Assembly (NCBI GenBank): GCA_964388485.1 | Contig: CAYMAS010000054.1 | Location: 1-20,111, forward strand | Direction: 5' to 3' | Source of the DNA: JBCDKH01 sp964388485 | Lineage (GTDB): Bacteria; Planctomycetota; Phycisphaerae; Tepidisphaerales; Tepidisphaeraceae | DNA length: 20,111 nucleotides | In this document: positions 1 to 7,290 of the stretch, one piece after another | Layout: each line of letters starts with the position of its first letter | Numbering within the stretch: the stretch's first letter is position 1 | Translations under genes and position numbers: made by a program | Notes under the pieces: generated by a model | The model's input: the letters and a program-made list of their open reading frames with translations, nothing else | The model's database searches: none | What the model was told of the DNA's origin: nothing

Positions 1-575
1 AGCATCATCGTGACGTTCTCGAACTTCTCGCCGGGGCCGGTGTAGTCGTCGCGGCCGGAGAGGGTGGCGAGCAGCTTCGTGGCACGGGCGAAGGTGCTTT
101 CTGTTCGGTTCTTCCCCCCACCCCCCGCGTCGTCGTCGGCCGCGGCGGGCATGGCGAAGAGGCAGCAGACGACGCTGTAGGGGAACCGCATGTGCAGCGT
201 GATCGCCTCCGTGCACAGGTCGCCGAAGCGGTTCTTGAGGTTCTTCGACCACGTCTCGCCGACAATCTCCTTCCTGGCGTTCCGCACGGGGGACGGGGAG
301 GCGATCGACTTGATGCTGAGGGCGAACTGGAGGCCGTGGCGGTCGTCGCTGTAGCTGACGTCGACGCGCTTGGGGCCGAGGCCGCCTTGAAACTCCTTCT
401 CCTTCTTGCCGCCGGCGTCGGGCTTGATCGTCTTCATGCCCCGCTCGCGGAGGGCGGCGGCGAGCTGCGGGGCCAGGGCGTGGGACAGCTTCTCGGCGTA
501 CCGCTTTTTCTCGCTCTGCTTGGCGTCGGCGGCCGGGTAGGGGCCGGCCTCGATGACGGCGTCGACCAGACTCAT
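1..575 (-). CDS. Putative restriction endonuclease, partner of the adjacent methyltransferase (3' end outside window)
   Basis: The frame is open for 191 codons from the ATG at 573-575 to the window edge, so the C-terminus is missing. Its start overlaps the stop of the N6-adenine methyltransferase in an ATGA junction, the usual layout of a type II restriction-modification pair. An AAGGG ribosome binding site lies at 585-589, nine bases before the ATG. The N-terminus is helical and charged. Residues 70-90 contain a strand pair with Asp72 and then Ser87-Ile88-Lys89, which could be a variant PD-(D/E)xK nuclease core with Ser in place of the usual acidic residue. A second conserved-looking block runs from about 103 to 141 and is rich in Trp, Phe and Cys. 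Residues 151-154 are four glycines encoded by two six-base G runs. I do not recognise a specific family. The nuclease role is inferred from position and the weak motif, and a helper or regulatory protein is possible. Confidence 0.7.
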   Translation of the reverse strand, partial: MSLVDAVIEAGPYPAADAKQSEKKRYAEKLSHALAPQLAAALRERGMKTIKPDAGGKKEKEFQGGLGPKRVDVSYSDDRHGLQFALSIKSIASPSPVRNARKEIVGETWSKNLKNRFGDLCTEAITLHMRFPYSVVCCLFAMPAAADDDAGGGGKNRTESTFARATKLLATLSGRDDYTGPGEKFENVTMM

Positions 576-2266
576 CGCTTGCCACCCTTCCCCACCCCCA
601 CCCCCGCCCCCACCTTCCCGGCGGCGTAGCGACGCTCCATTAGCGTCGTCGCGGCGGAGCGGAGGCGGTGGCAGTCGGCGGCGGTCAGGCCGAGGCCATC
701 GATCAGGAGGGCGCGGTCGACCCGTTCGGCGACGGCTTCAGACTGGCCGGTGCGGGCGAGGGCGTCGACTTCGTTGAGGTCGAGGCGTTCGTTGCTTGCT
801 AGGGGAGGCAAGGCGATGCGTTCGGCTTCGCCGGGTTCGAGCTTGAGCATGCCGCCGCCCATGGCGTGGCCTTCGAGCTCGACGCTCAGGCGGGTCAGGG
901 CCGACGGCCAGGCGGTTGCGAGCATGCCGGCGGTGGCCTGAACACCGTCGCGGAGGCGGACGACGTGCAGGTTGTTCGGGGCGACAACGTCTCCGCTGTT
1001 GACGACGAAGCGCGGCACGCGGCCGCTCATGTAGGTCAGGAAGGCGTCGGCGCGGTGCACGTGGGGCACGCTGTACCACGGCGTGCGGACGCGGCACTTG
1101 TACGCCCGGTGGACGCCGGCGGCCTCACCCTCGTCGAGGTAGTCGCGGAGTGACCTCGGGACGTTGCCGTTGAGGAGAGGCGGCGGGACTTGGAGCAGGT
1201 AGGCGGCGTCGCCGGTGGCTTCGGCGGCGTGCCAGTCGTCGGTCGTGAAGCGGAGGCCGACGAGCGCCCGGCCCTTGCGGACGGCGGGTGTGAGGTAGTC
1301 GGCCGGAATGCCGCGACGCTCGGCGTCGGCGGCACAGAGGTGGAAGAAGTCGTTGTTGCCGCTGACGTAGCCGATGCCGACGCGGGCGACGTCGCCAAGG
1401 CGACGGACGGCGTCGTGGTCCAGCAACTCGCGGTAGAGGTCGCGGGCGGGCTTCGGGATGAACTGCTCGATGAGGCGTCGGCCGTCGGCGAGGGCGTCGG
1501 TTTCCAGGCGGCGCGAGCGCGGGACGACGGGCGAGGACGCGTCGAGCGTCGACAGGTCGGCGGGGCCGTCGAGGTCGCGCCAGTGGATCGCGGCGTCGGC
1601 GTCGGTTGTGCCGAAGCCGTCGGCGAGCAGGAGGACGCAGTTCTGCGAGAGGTCGGGGAAGAGGCGGGTCTTGAACGTGAGGACGCCGAGCGTGGCGAAG
1701 CGGTCGCGGAGGTGACGCAGGACCGGTCGGCCGTAGGCGGCGTGGAACATCTCCATCGGCAGGACCATCGCCAATCGGCCGCCGGGCCGGAGCATCGCGG
1801 TGGCGTGGATGACGAACGGTGCCCAGAGGCTCGCGAGCTTCGGCAGCGACAGCCCCTGCTCGGCGACTCGTCGCATGGCGGCATCGCGAGCGGCACCGTT
1901 GAACGACTGGTAGCGAACGAAGGGCGGGTTGCCGACGACGGCGTCGTAGGTCGACGCACCGTCTAAAGAGAAGAAGTCGGCCCGCGTCAGGTGATCGGGT
2001 GCGACGTCCGGGGCGAGGCGACGGACGACCTCCCGATGCACGTCGGGATCGAGCTCGACGCCGTGGACCGACATGGCCGGATCGCCCTCATTGTCGCTGA
2101 TGCGGATGGCGGCGGCTTTGAGGAAGACACCGCCGCCGAAGCTCGGGTCGAGGACGCGGTCCGTCGGCTCGCGGACGACCCAGCGGACGAGGAAGTCGGC
2201 GACCGCGTCGGCCGTGTAGTACGCGCCGGTCCGCTTGAGATTGGGCGAGATGACCCCCAGCGACAT
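572..2266 (-). CDS. N6-adenine DNA methyltransferase (TaqI/Eco57I-like, gamma class)
   Basis: This 564-residue protein should transfer a methyl group from S-adenosylmethionine to adenine N6 in a specific DNA site and so protect host DNA. Motif X is visible at residues 13-18 (TGAYYT), the SAM-binding motif I at 40-48 (DPSFGGGVF), an acidic motif II near 70-73 (VELD) and the catalytic motif IV at 113-116 (NPPF). The second half looks like a target recognition domain, including a CRVRTPWYSVP block like that seen in TaqI-type enzymes. The ATG at 2264-2266 puts motif X close to the N-terminus, as expected. The C-terminus ends in a Gly/Val/Lys-rich tail encoded by long G runs. The stop overlaps the start of the putative endonuclease by four bases, so the two are probably translated together. 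The target sequence cannot be read from the protein. Confidence 0.92.
   Translation of the reverse strand: MSLGVISPNLKRTGAYYTADAVADFLVRWVVREPTDRVLDPSFGGGVFLKAAAIRISDNEGDPAMSVHGVELDPDVHREVVRRLAPDVAPDHLTRADFFSLDGASTYDAVVGNPPFVRYQSFNGAARDAAMRRVAEQGLSLPKLASLWAPFVIHATAMLRPGGRLAMVLPMEMFHAAYGRPVLRHLRDRFATLGVLTFKTRLFPDLSQNCVLLLADGFGTTDADAAIHWRDLDGPADLSTLDASSPVVPRSRRLETDALADGRRLIEQFIPKPARDLYRELLDHDAVRRLGDVARVGIGYVSGNNDFFHLCAADAERRGIPADYLTPAVRKGRALVGLRFTTDDWHAAEATGDAAYLLQVPPPLLNGNVPRSLRDYLDEGEAAGVHRAYKCRVRTPWYSVPHVHRADAFLTYMSGRVPRFVVNSGDVVAPNNLHVVRLRDGVQATAGMLATAWPSALTRLSVELEGHAMGGGMLKLEPGEAERIALPPLASNERLDLNEVDALARTGQSEAVAERVDRALLIDGLGLTAADCHRLRSAATTLMERRYAAGKVGAGVGVGKGGKR
590..611 (-). promoter_or_regulatory. 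Potential G-quadruplex just upstream of the endonuclease ribosome binding site
   Basis: Read on the minus (mRNA) strand, this stretch holds G runs of 5, 5, 5 and 4 separated by single bases, followed directly by AAGGG and then the ATG at 575. It encodes the Gly/Val-rich end of the methyltransferase. Four G runs with one-base loops fit the pattern of a stable parallel quadruplex in RNA or DNA. Here it could hide or expose the ribosome binding site of the second gene. The run pattern is directly visible; folding and any regulatory effect are inferred. Confidence 0.5.
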
Positions 2267-2549
2267 CGTGGACGAGTCTACCGCCGACCCTTACCCGATG
2301 CGAACAACCCGTTCGCGTGCGACGCGTCTTGCCGCGAAAAGGGGGGCTTATAACTTTGCGTGGTCCGGCGGAGGCACTGCAAGGATGCAAAGGCGCCGAA
2401 GATTTACCACCGAGGGGGCGATAATCGTGCGATCTTTTTCGGCGCATCAACTGGGCGGTAGTGGCGGTCGATAGAGGTGACAGACGGGCAGGTCACGGTC
2501 GTGGGACCGACGGACAGCGCCCTGATCCCCCCAATTTTTGGAGTGACCC
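2267..2549. promoter_or_regulatory. Divergent intergenic region between the methyltransferase and a hypothetical gene
   Basis: This 283-base spacer separates two divergent genes, so it should carry both promoters. It is locally AT-richer than its surroundings, with a TATAAC-like element near 2350 and GATAAT near 2421, but neither has a well spaced -35 box and I would not assign either one. For the plus-strand gene, GGAG sits seven bases before the ATG at 2550 and is a good ribosome binding site. No convincing gene or operator repeat was seen. Confidence 0.4.
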
Positions 2550-3245
2550 ATGTCCAAACGAACCGACTACCTCCCGACCCGGATCTCAGACCTTCTCGAC
2601 TTCGGCGAATCCTACCACACGACGCTCGCCGCCTCGCCCGAATCGTTCGGGCAAAGCCAACAAGCCGTCGACGACCTGCGAGTCACGCTCGATCGCGCGA
2701 TCGCCAGCCATAAGGTCTCGATCCTGCCGGCCACCCGGACCAAGCCGTCGGTCGAGCAGACCCAGGAAGACGTCGCGACGCTTCGCCGGAGTCTGAGAAG
2801 CTTGACACGCCAGATCCAGGCCCGGCCCCAGACGACGAACAAGCAACGCGAGGACCTCGGCATCACCGTGCCGGACCGGACGCGGACCGAGCGGCCCAAG
2901 CCGACGGAAGAGCCCGTGGTGACGATCACCGACGTGAAGCGGAACCTGGTGGCGATCGCCATGCGGCGTGAGGACGGCCGGGCCGGACGGCCTGCCGGGA
3001 TCGCGGGCATGAACGTCTACTACGCCATCAGCGAGTCGGTCCCGACGAAGGCGCAGATCGGCCGGTGGACCCACGCCGGGCAGGCGACGCGGATGAACCA
3101 CGTCATTGCCATGCCCGAGGACGTGCCCGGCGGCGCGACGGTGTGGATCACGGCCAACTACTACAACGGCCGCGGCGAGGTCGGGCCGTTGGCGGACGCG
3201 ATCAGCACGAACCTGCCGGGCGGCCAGGCACGGCTGGCGGCGTGA
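2550..3245 (+). CDS. Conserved hypothetical protein with a fibronectin-like C-terminal region
   Basis: The protein has 231 residues. There is a good GGAG ribosome binding site before the ATG and a strong terminator 24 bases after the stop, so it looks like a single-gene transcript. Residues 1-110 are predominantly helical and charged, without a signal peptide or membrane segment. A Pro/Thr-rich linker covers about 110-130. The C-terminal half (about 130-225) reads as beta strands with an Ala-Gly-rich middle and ends in WITANYYNGRGEVGPLAD, which resembles the last strands of a fibronectin type III or similar Ig-like fold. Proteins of this general design occur in Planctomycetota, but I cannot assign a function. 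The next gene across is the divergent methyltransferase; the two may be unrelated. Confidence 0.8.
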   Translation: MSKRTDYLPTRISDLLDFGESYHTTLAASPESFGQSQQAVDDLRVTLDRAIASHKVSILPATRTKPSVEQTQEDVATLRRSLRSLTRQIQARPQTTNKQREDLGITVPDRTRTERPKPTEEPVVTITDVKRNLVAIAMRREDGRAGRPAGIAGMNVYYAISESVPTKAQIGRWTHAGQATRMNHVIAMPEDVPGGATVWITANYYNGRGEVGPLADAISTNLPGGQARLAA

Positions 3246-3268
3246 GGCGGAAGGACCAACTCGCGGGT

Positions 3269-3306
3269 ACCGGAGCGGTCGAGAGGCCGCTCCGGTTGTT
3301 CTTTGG
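3269..3306 (+). terminator. Rho-independent terminator after the 231-residue hypothetical gene
   Basis: A perfect 10-base-pair stem joins ACCGGAGCGG (3269-3278) to its complement at 3287-3296 around an eight-base loop. It is followed by a T-rich run (TGTTCTTT). It begins 24 bases past the TGA at 3243-3245. Confidence 0.85.
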
Positions 3307-3450
3307 TGGCGTGTTCATGATTTTCGCGACGAGGCGTCGCCGCTTCAGCAGCGCGTCTTCATCATCTGCGGTGCTCGACGTGGCAGCTTCAGCAGCATGG
3401 TGGCGACGATCAGGGGTGAGCGGGAACCGTTGCCGGATGGGCTTCGGTAG

Positions 3451-3803
3451 AGCGAGGAGCGGTTGTTGCCGGAGGGCCGACACTGCTTGATCGAGCCGGT
3501 TGGCGAGGGTGGCATGGCCAGCGTCTGGCGGGTCGAGCAGCGTCGGCCGGTGCTATGGCCGAAGCGGGATATCGAACCATTGCCGCGGCTTAGTCGGCGA
3601 CGGGTGACCCGGCGCGGCAGCTTTGCGGCGATCTCGACTGGATCGGGACCTAGCCCCGGCGCCGCGGCCCGGACGAGCGCTGCGCCACGGAGGCGGCGGT
3701 CGTGCTCGGGTTGGTGCTGACGGTGGTCGGCACGACGTGGTAGGCGGTTCAGGCGACGGTTCCCGAACGCCACAGCGCGATTCGGCAGAGTCCGCCACGC
3801 TGA
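3451..3803 (+). pseudogene. Decayed serine/threonine protein kinase remnant
   Basis: Two pieces of a planctomycete-type Ser/Thr kinase are recognisable in the right order on the plus strand, in two different frames. The first, from about 3451 to 3570, reads LIEPVGEGGMASVWRVEQRR, the ATP-binding glycine-rich loop and first strands of the kinase N-lobe. The second, 3621-3803, reads LCGDLDWIGT, resembling the (R)GDLDWIVMK block near the end of these kinase domains. It then reads VVLGLVLTVVGTTW, matching the juxtamembrane transmembrane helix, and AVQAT. In-frame TAG stops interrupt it at 3651 and 3741, and the catalytic HRD and DFG region is missing. Most of the domain has therefore been deleted and the rest is frameshifted. 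The surrounding stretches 3307-3450 and 3804-3888 show no supportable gene. Confidence 0.65.
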
Positions 3804-3888
3804 CATGGCCTTCATCAAGACAGAGTCCTTGTACGAGTCCAACGGCAGGCCGAACGGTGCGTTGGGACGAGGCGAGCAAGTCGCACCA

Positions 3889-4254
3889 TCACTTCAGCGG
3901 GTCCCGGCCCCAGTTCTTGAGGCTGTGCGTCCACGTCATGTTTTCTAGTTCCTCGTCCGACTTGTCGGGCCGTTGCTTGCTGTGGCGGTTGATGTAGTTG
4001 ACGACCTTCTTCATGTCGCCGAAATCATCGTCGTCAAGCTCATCCTTCTTCTTACCGCGGATCTCGTTAATTCGTCGGCCCATCATGTGCCCGGTGGACT
4101 CGCCGTCTTTTTCCTGGTGGCGACCGGCTTCTTTGGAGGTGTTCGTGTCAAGCCATTCGTCCAACTCTTTGGGCGTCATGTTCACGCGGTCGTTAAACTC
4201 CTGGTAGACATTGTCACGCTCGTCTTCAGGTACGTCCGGACTTGCTTTGGCCAT
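3889..4254 (-). CDS. DUF3140 family protein
   Basis: The 121-residue cytosolic protein matches the DUF3140 layout. It has a FNDRVNMTPKELDEWLDT block near residues 20-40, a central GHMMGRRINEIRGKKK block, and then KKVVNYINRHSKQRP. It ends in the hallmark SLKNWGRDPLK. Some family members are labelled DNA-binding, but the role is not established. The protein is highly charged and has no signal peptide. I chose the ATG at 4252-4254; a TTG four codons upstream (4266) is possible but less likely. It lies 51 bases downstream of the hypothetical gene at 4306-5127 on the same strand, so the two may be co-transcribed. Confidence 0.88.
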   Translation of the reverse strand: MAKASPDVPEDERDNVYQEFNDRVNMTPKELDEWLDTNTSKEAGRHQEKDGESTGHMMGRRINEIRGKKKDELDDDDFGDMKKVVNYINRHSKQRPDKSDEELENMTWTHSLKNWGRDPLK

Positions 4255-4305
4255 GATATTGGCCAAGCAACTGCGATGCCGAAATGGACTCGTCTTTTCA
4301 GAGGT

Positions 4306-5127
4306 TCACCACACATCGTCCGACGCTCGCTGCAGATAGGCGAAAAAGCACATCCGCTCTTCCTTCGCCACCGTCGCCCGAAGCGCAAAGAGCTTGAAAT
4401 ACCACGCCCGCTCCGACTCCGGTGGCGACTCCTCGTCCGGATCCGGTGCCGAGGCGCTGCCGACGACGTCCGCAGCGGGAAGACCCATGAGGGTGTCGGC
4501 CAGGTGCAGGATGTCCATCTCGTCCACCGCCAGCGTCGACAGGACATACAGGCCGTGCTTCCGGATCGGCTCGCGCAGGTAAAAGACAGCCGGATCGGGT
4601 TCGGCCTCGTCGAGGGCTTCGAGGTACGCCTGATCGTCTTCGTCGCTCCGCCAGCCGAGTTCCTGTCGCTCGTCGTCGCGGCGTTGCTCTAGTGCGACAT
4701 TAAGGTGAGCCTGGTATCGCTCGTAGAAGGTGTTCACGTCTTCGCCCGCGAGCCAGCGAACGATCATCGCCTCGTTCGGCCGGCGGAGGACGTGGTAGTC
4801 CCGCATCGTTAGCCGGGGCTGCTCCTTCGGCAGCGTCAGCAGGTCACGTGCAGGCTTGACGCTCTCGGCGGGAAGGATCGGCCCGGTTTTGGCCTGCTTC
4901 GACTTCTCGAGCTTGCCGACTGTCTGCTGGATCTCGCGGGCCAGGTCAATGTCGAGGCCGAGCAGATTGTGCTCGAACTTCCGCGGCCCCTCGAAGACGG
5001 CGGCGAGCTCCGCGTGGATGCGAAGCTGCTCCAGCACGTCGGCGGCACGTTGCTTGGGATCAGACGCCGTCTCGTCTCGCGGGGCGGCATCGTCGAAGAA
5101 TTCGTCGTCCTCGTAGTCGGTTGGCAT
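4306..5127 (-). CDS. Hypothetical protein, acidic, cytosolic
   Basis: The protein has 273 residues from the ATG at 5125-5127; a GTG at 5148 would add seven. It is strongly acidic at the N-terminus (DYEDDEFFDD) and has further Asp/Glu-rich segments near 165-185 and 225-240. No signal peptide, membrane helix or known catalytic motif is visible. The middle and C-terminus look all-helical (MRDYHVLRRPNEAMIVRWLAG, YERYQAHLNVAL, MDILHLADTLMGLP). I do not recognise a family. The ORF is long, its codon use matches its neighbours, and it is bounded by a divergent mscS and a downstream DUF3140 gene, which supports it as real. Confidence 0.78.
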   Translation of the reverse strand: MPTDYEDDEFFDDAAPRDETASDPKQRAADVLEQLRIHAELAAVFEGPRKFEHNLLGLDIDLAREIQQTVGKLEKSKQAKTGPILPAESVKPARDLLTLPKEQPRLTMRDYHVLRRPNEAMIVRWLAGEDVNTFYERYQAHLNVALEQRRDDERQELGWRSDEDDQAYLEALDEAEPDPAVFYLREPIRKHGLYVLSTLAVDEMDILHLADTLMGLPAADVVGSASAPDPDEESPPESERAWYFKLFALRATVAKEERMCFFAYLQRASDDVW

Positions 5128-5145
5128 CGGCGTGGGGCGGAAGGG

Positions 5146-5169
5146 CACGCTATGGCGGGACGTAGCGTG
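5146..5169. promoter_or_regulatory. Dyad repeat in the divergent spacer before mscS, possible operator
   Basis: CACGCTA at 5146-5152 is matched by its exact complement TAGCGTG at 5163-5169 across a ten-base spacer. The half-sites are about 17 bases apart centre to centre, a spacing that would suit a dimeric regulator. It falls between two divergent start codons. There is no independent evidence of binding, and a seven-base arm could occur by chance. Confidence 0.3.
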
Positions 5170-5189
5170 TCGCGGTGCAGGACGATCCG

Positions 5190-6194
5190 ATGCCAGTCGA
5201 GACGCCTCAAGCTCCGGCGACTCAGCCGGCGGAGGATCTGACGCCTTCGCAGGATTTGAGCGAAAGTGTCGATCGACTTGAGGTCATCTGGCAAATGCTC
5301 GTCAAGGCGATGCCGACGATCCTCATCGGCATCGGCATCGTGCTGGCATTCGTGGTGCTCGGCTGGGTGATCCGCTGGATCGTTCGCAAGATCAATACGG
5401 CACGAGACAAGCCTTACGCACTCGCCCTTGCACTGGGTCGATTGGCAAGCGGCTTGACCATGCTGCTGGGTCTGCTTATTGCCGCGTTGATCGTGTTTCC
5501 GAACTTCACGCCGACGAAGATCTTCGAGCTGCTCGGCTTCGGCAGCGTCGCGGTCGGCTTCGCCTTTCGCGATGTCTTGCAGAACTACCTCGCGGGCATC
5601 CTGCTGCTCTTCACCCAGCCGTTCCGCATCGGCGACGCGATCATCTTCGGCGAATACGAAGGCGTCGTGCAGGACATCCAGACACGCGCGACTTTCATCC
5701 GCACGTACGACGGCAGACGCGTCGTCATTCCCAACGGCGAGCTCTTCACCAACAGCGTCACCGTCAACACAGCCTACGAAACTCGACGCGTCGAGTACGA
5801 CATCGGCATCGGCTACGGCGACAGCATCGACGAGGCCAAGGCGATTTTGCTTCGCGTGATGGCGGACGACCGGACCGTCAACGACACGCCGGCGCCGCAG
5901 GTGTTGCTCGTCGAGCTTGGCGGCGAGGCGGTGATGCTGCGGGCTCGTTGGTGGATTGATCCGCCGCAGGTGCGGGATCTGCTCGAGTCGCGTGACGTGG
6001 TGTTGCAGAAGGCTAAGGAGGAGTTGACGGCCGCCGGAATCGACCTGCCTTTCCCGACGCAGCAGATTCTGTTCCACGACCAAACGGACGAGCACGACGG
6101 CGACCGCAAGAAGCAACGTGAAGGCTGGCCGACGAGGGGCGACGACCCGAAGCCGCGGCCGATCGGGCCGGTGTCTGGTATAGTCAAGGCATGA
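5190..6194 (+). CDS. Small-conductance mechanosensitive channel (MscS family)
   Basis: The product, 334 residues from the ATG at 5190, should be an inner-membrane tension-gated channel that releases solutes on hypo-osmotic shock. A soluble N-terminal stretch precedes two hydrophobic helices (TILIGIGIVLAFVVLGWVI; LTMLLGLLIAALIVF). The signature pore helix and beta-domain start follow: ELLGFGSVAVGFAFRD, then QNYLAGILLLFTQPFRIGD. The beta-domain (VVQDIQTRATFIRTYDGRRVVIPNGELF) and the alpha-beta C-terminal domain (YDIGIGYGDSIDEAKAILL) match the family closely. The C-terminal about 35 residues are charged and Pro-rich, beyond the core fold. A GTG at 5175 could add five residues. The stop overlaps the next start by four bases, which makes mscS the first gene of the envelope-themed operon. 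Confidence 0.95.
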   Translation: MPVETPQAPATQPAEDLTPSQDLSESVDRLEVIWQMLVKAMPTILIGIGIVLAFVVLGWVIRWIVRKINTARDKPYALALALGRLASGLTMLLGLLIAALIVFPNFTPTKIFELLGFGSVAVGFAFRDVLQNYLAGILLLFTQPFRIGDAIIFGEYEGVVQDIQTRATFIRTYDGRRVVIPNGELFTNSVTVNTAYETRRVEYDIGIGYGDSIDEAKAILLRVMADDRTVNDTPAPQVLLVELGGEAVMLRARWWIDPPQVRDLLESRDVVLQKAKEELTAAGIDLPFPTQQILFHDQTDEHDGDRKKQREGWPTRGDDPKPRPIGPVSGIVKA

Positions 6195-6436
6195 CCACTG
6201 ACAGCTTGTGGACACGCATCCGAGAGAAGCCCTTTCGACCGTTCAGCCTGCATGTCAGCGGCGGTCAGTCGTACCCGGTGAGACATCCCGAGTACATCGC
6301 AATCAGCAAGAACCGCATCGTCATCTCGATTGAAGAGCGTGATCAACCGGATGAGCTGCCGGATCGCCAAGTGGTGATTTCGCCGTTGCATGTGACGGCA
6401 GCTGAAGATCTTCTCGAGCGAACGTCGGCCGCGTGA
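6191..6436 (+). CDS. Small conserved hypothetical protein (81 residues)
   Basis: The protein opens with LWTRIREKPFRPFSLHVSGGQSY, then PVRHPEYIAISKNRIVIS. This matches a small protein type common in Planctomycetota whose members read roughly 'RPF-x-L-x-(L/V)-x-(D/S)G ... HPE(Y/F)(I/V)A(I/V)S'. It appears to be all beta with a short C-terminal helix, without signal peptide, membrane helix or catalytic motif. The function is unknown. It overlaps mscS upstream (ATGA) and lpxI downstream (GTGA), so it is very likely translated with both. Confidence 0.85.
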   Translation: MTTDSLWTRIREKPFRPFSLHVSGGQSYPVRHPEYIAISKNRIVISIEERDQPDELPDRQVVISPLHVTAAEDLLERTSAA

Positions 6437-7290
6437 AGCCGCTGGGACTCATCGCAGGCGAAGGCATCTTCCCGTTCCTCGTCGCTCGCGGGGCGAAGGC
6501 GGCGGGGCGGCGGGTGGTGTGCGCGGCCTTCGATGGCATCGCCGATCCGAGGTTGGCGGAGGAGGTCGACGAGTTTCGGCCGGTAAGCTTCGTGCGGCTC
6601 AGTTCGTGGGCCCGCTATCTTCGGCGACACGACGTGAGCGAGGCGATCATGGTCGGCCGGGTCAAGAAGCAGAACCTGCACGTCAAGAACGAAATGCTCT
6701 GGGCCTTGCGACAGGTGCCCGACTTCGTCACCTTCTGGGCCTGGTTCACCGAATTCCGCCGCGATCGGCGCAGCGAAACCGTGCTCCTGCGGACCGCACT
6801 CGAACTCCAGAAACGCGGCGTGACCCTCATCGACTCGACCAGCTTCACCCGCGATCAACTCGCCGACGAAGGCGTCATGACGAGTCGTCCGCCGACCGGG
6901 CCTGAGCAACGCGCGATCGATCGCGGTTGGGAACTCGGCGGCATCCTGACCCGGCAAGACGTCGGCCAAAGCCTTGCCGTACGAGACCGCGACGTCATCG
7001 CAGTCGAAGCGACAGAAGGCACTGACGCGATGATCCGCCGCGCCGGCGACCTGTGCCGCGGCGGCGGATGGGTCCTGCTCAAGCGGGCTAACACGCGGCA
7101 CGACCCGCGGATGGACGTGCCGACGATCGGCTTAACCACGATCAAGTCGCTGAAGGATGCAGGCGCCACTTGCATCTGCCTGGAGGCGGGACACGTCATG
7201 CTGCTGGAACGTGAGAAAGTCCTCGCCGCCGCCAACGAAGCGGGCATCTGCATCGTCGGCCGCGTCGGCGACGCTACCGTCGCGACGTGA
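6433..7290 (+). CDS. lpxI: UDP-2,3-diacylglucosamine diphosphatase LpxI
   Basis: LpxI removes UMP from UDP-2,3-diacylglucosamine to give lipid X in lipid A synthesis, in place of LpxH. The 285-residue length is normal for the family. Visible signatures are the N-terminal PLGLIAGEGIFPFLVARGAK, the VGRVKK segment near residues 74-79, and the C-terminal block from EATEGTDAMIRRAG through VLLKRANTRHDPRMDVPTIG to CLEAGHVMLLERE. The start is the GTG at 6433, which overlaps the upstream stop. This implies an outer membrane with lipid A. The usual lpxA or lpxB neighbours are not in the window; instead the gene sits between an MscS channel and membrane or nucleotide-binding proteins. Family assignment is firm. 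Confidence 0.95.
   Translation: MKPLGLIAGEGIFPFLVARGAKAAGRRVVCAAFDGIADPRLAEEVDEFRPVSFVRLSSWARYLRRHDVSEAIMVGRVKKQNLHVKNEMLWALRQVPDFVTFWAWFTEFRRDRRSETVLLRTALELQKRGVTLIDSTSFTRDQLADEGVMTSRPPTGPEQRAIDRGWELGGILTRQDVGQSLAVRDRDVIAVEATEGTDAMIRRAGDLCRGGGWVLLKRANTRHDPRMDVPTIGLTTIKSLKDAGATCICLEAGHVMLLEREKVLAAANEAGICIVGRVGDATVAT

Noticed and set aside
1036..1959. Long minus-strand frame of 307 codons inside the methyltransferase gene
   Set aside because: Its translation is Ser/Thr/Arg/Pro-rich low complexity, typical of a shifted frame in GC-rich DNA, and it lies wholly within a gene with clear methyltransferase motifs.
3345..3842. Minus-strand frame of 165 codons in the gap before the DUF3140 gene
   Set aside because: It has no recognisable family and is antisense to kinase-derived sequence on the plus strand, so it is best explained as chance.
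4836..6215. Minus-strand frame of 459 codons covering mscS and the start of the acidic hypothetical
   Set aside because: It is antisense to a clear MscS channel and has a His/Arg/Asp-rich composition typical of an antisense frame.
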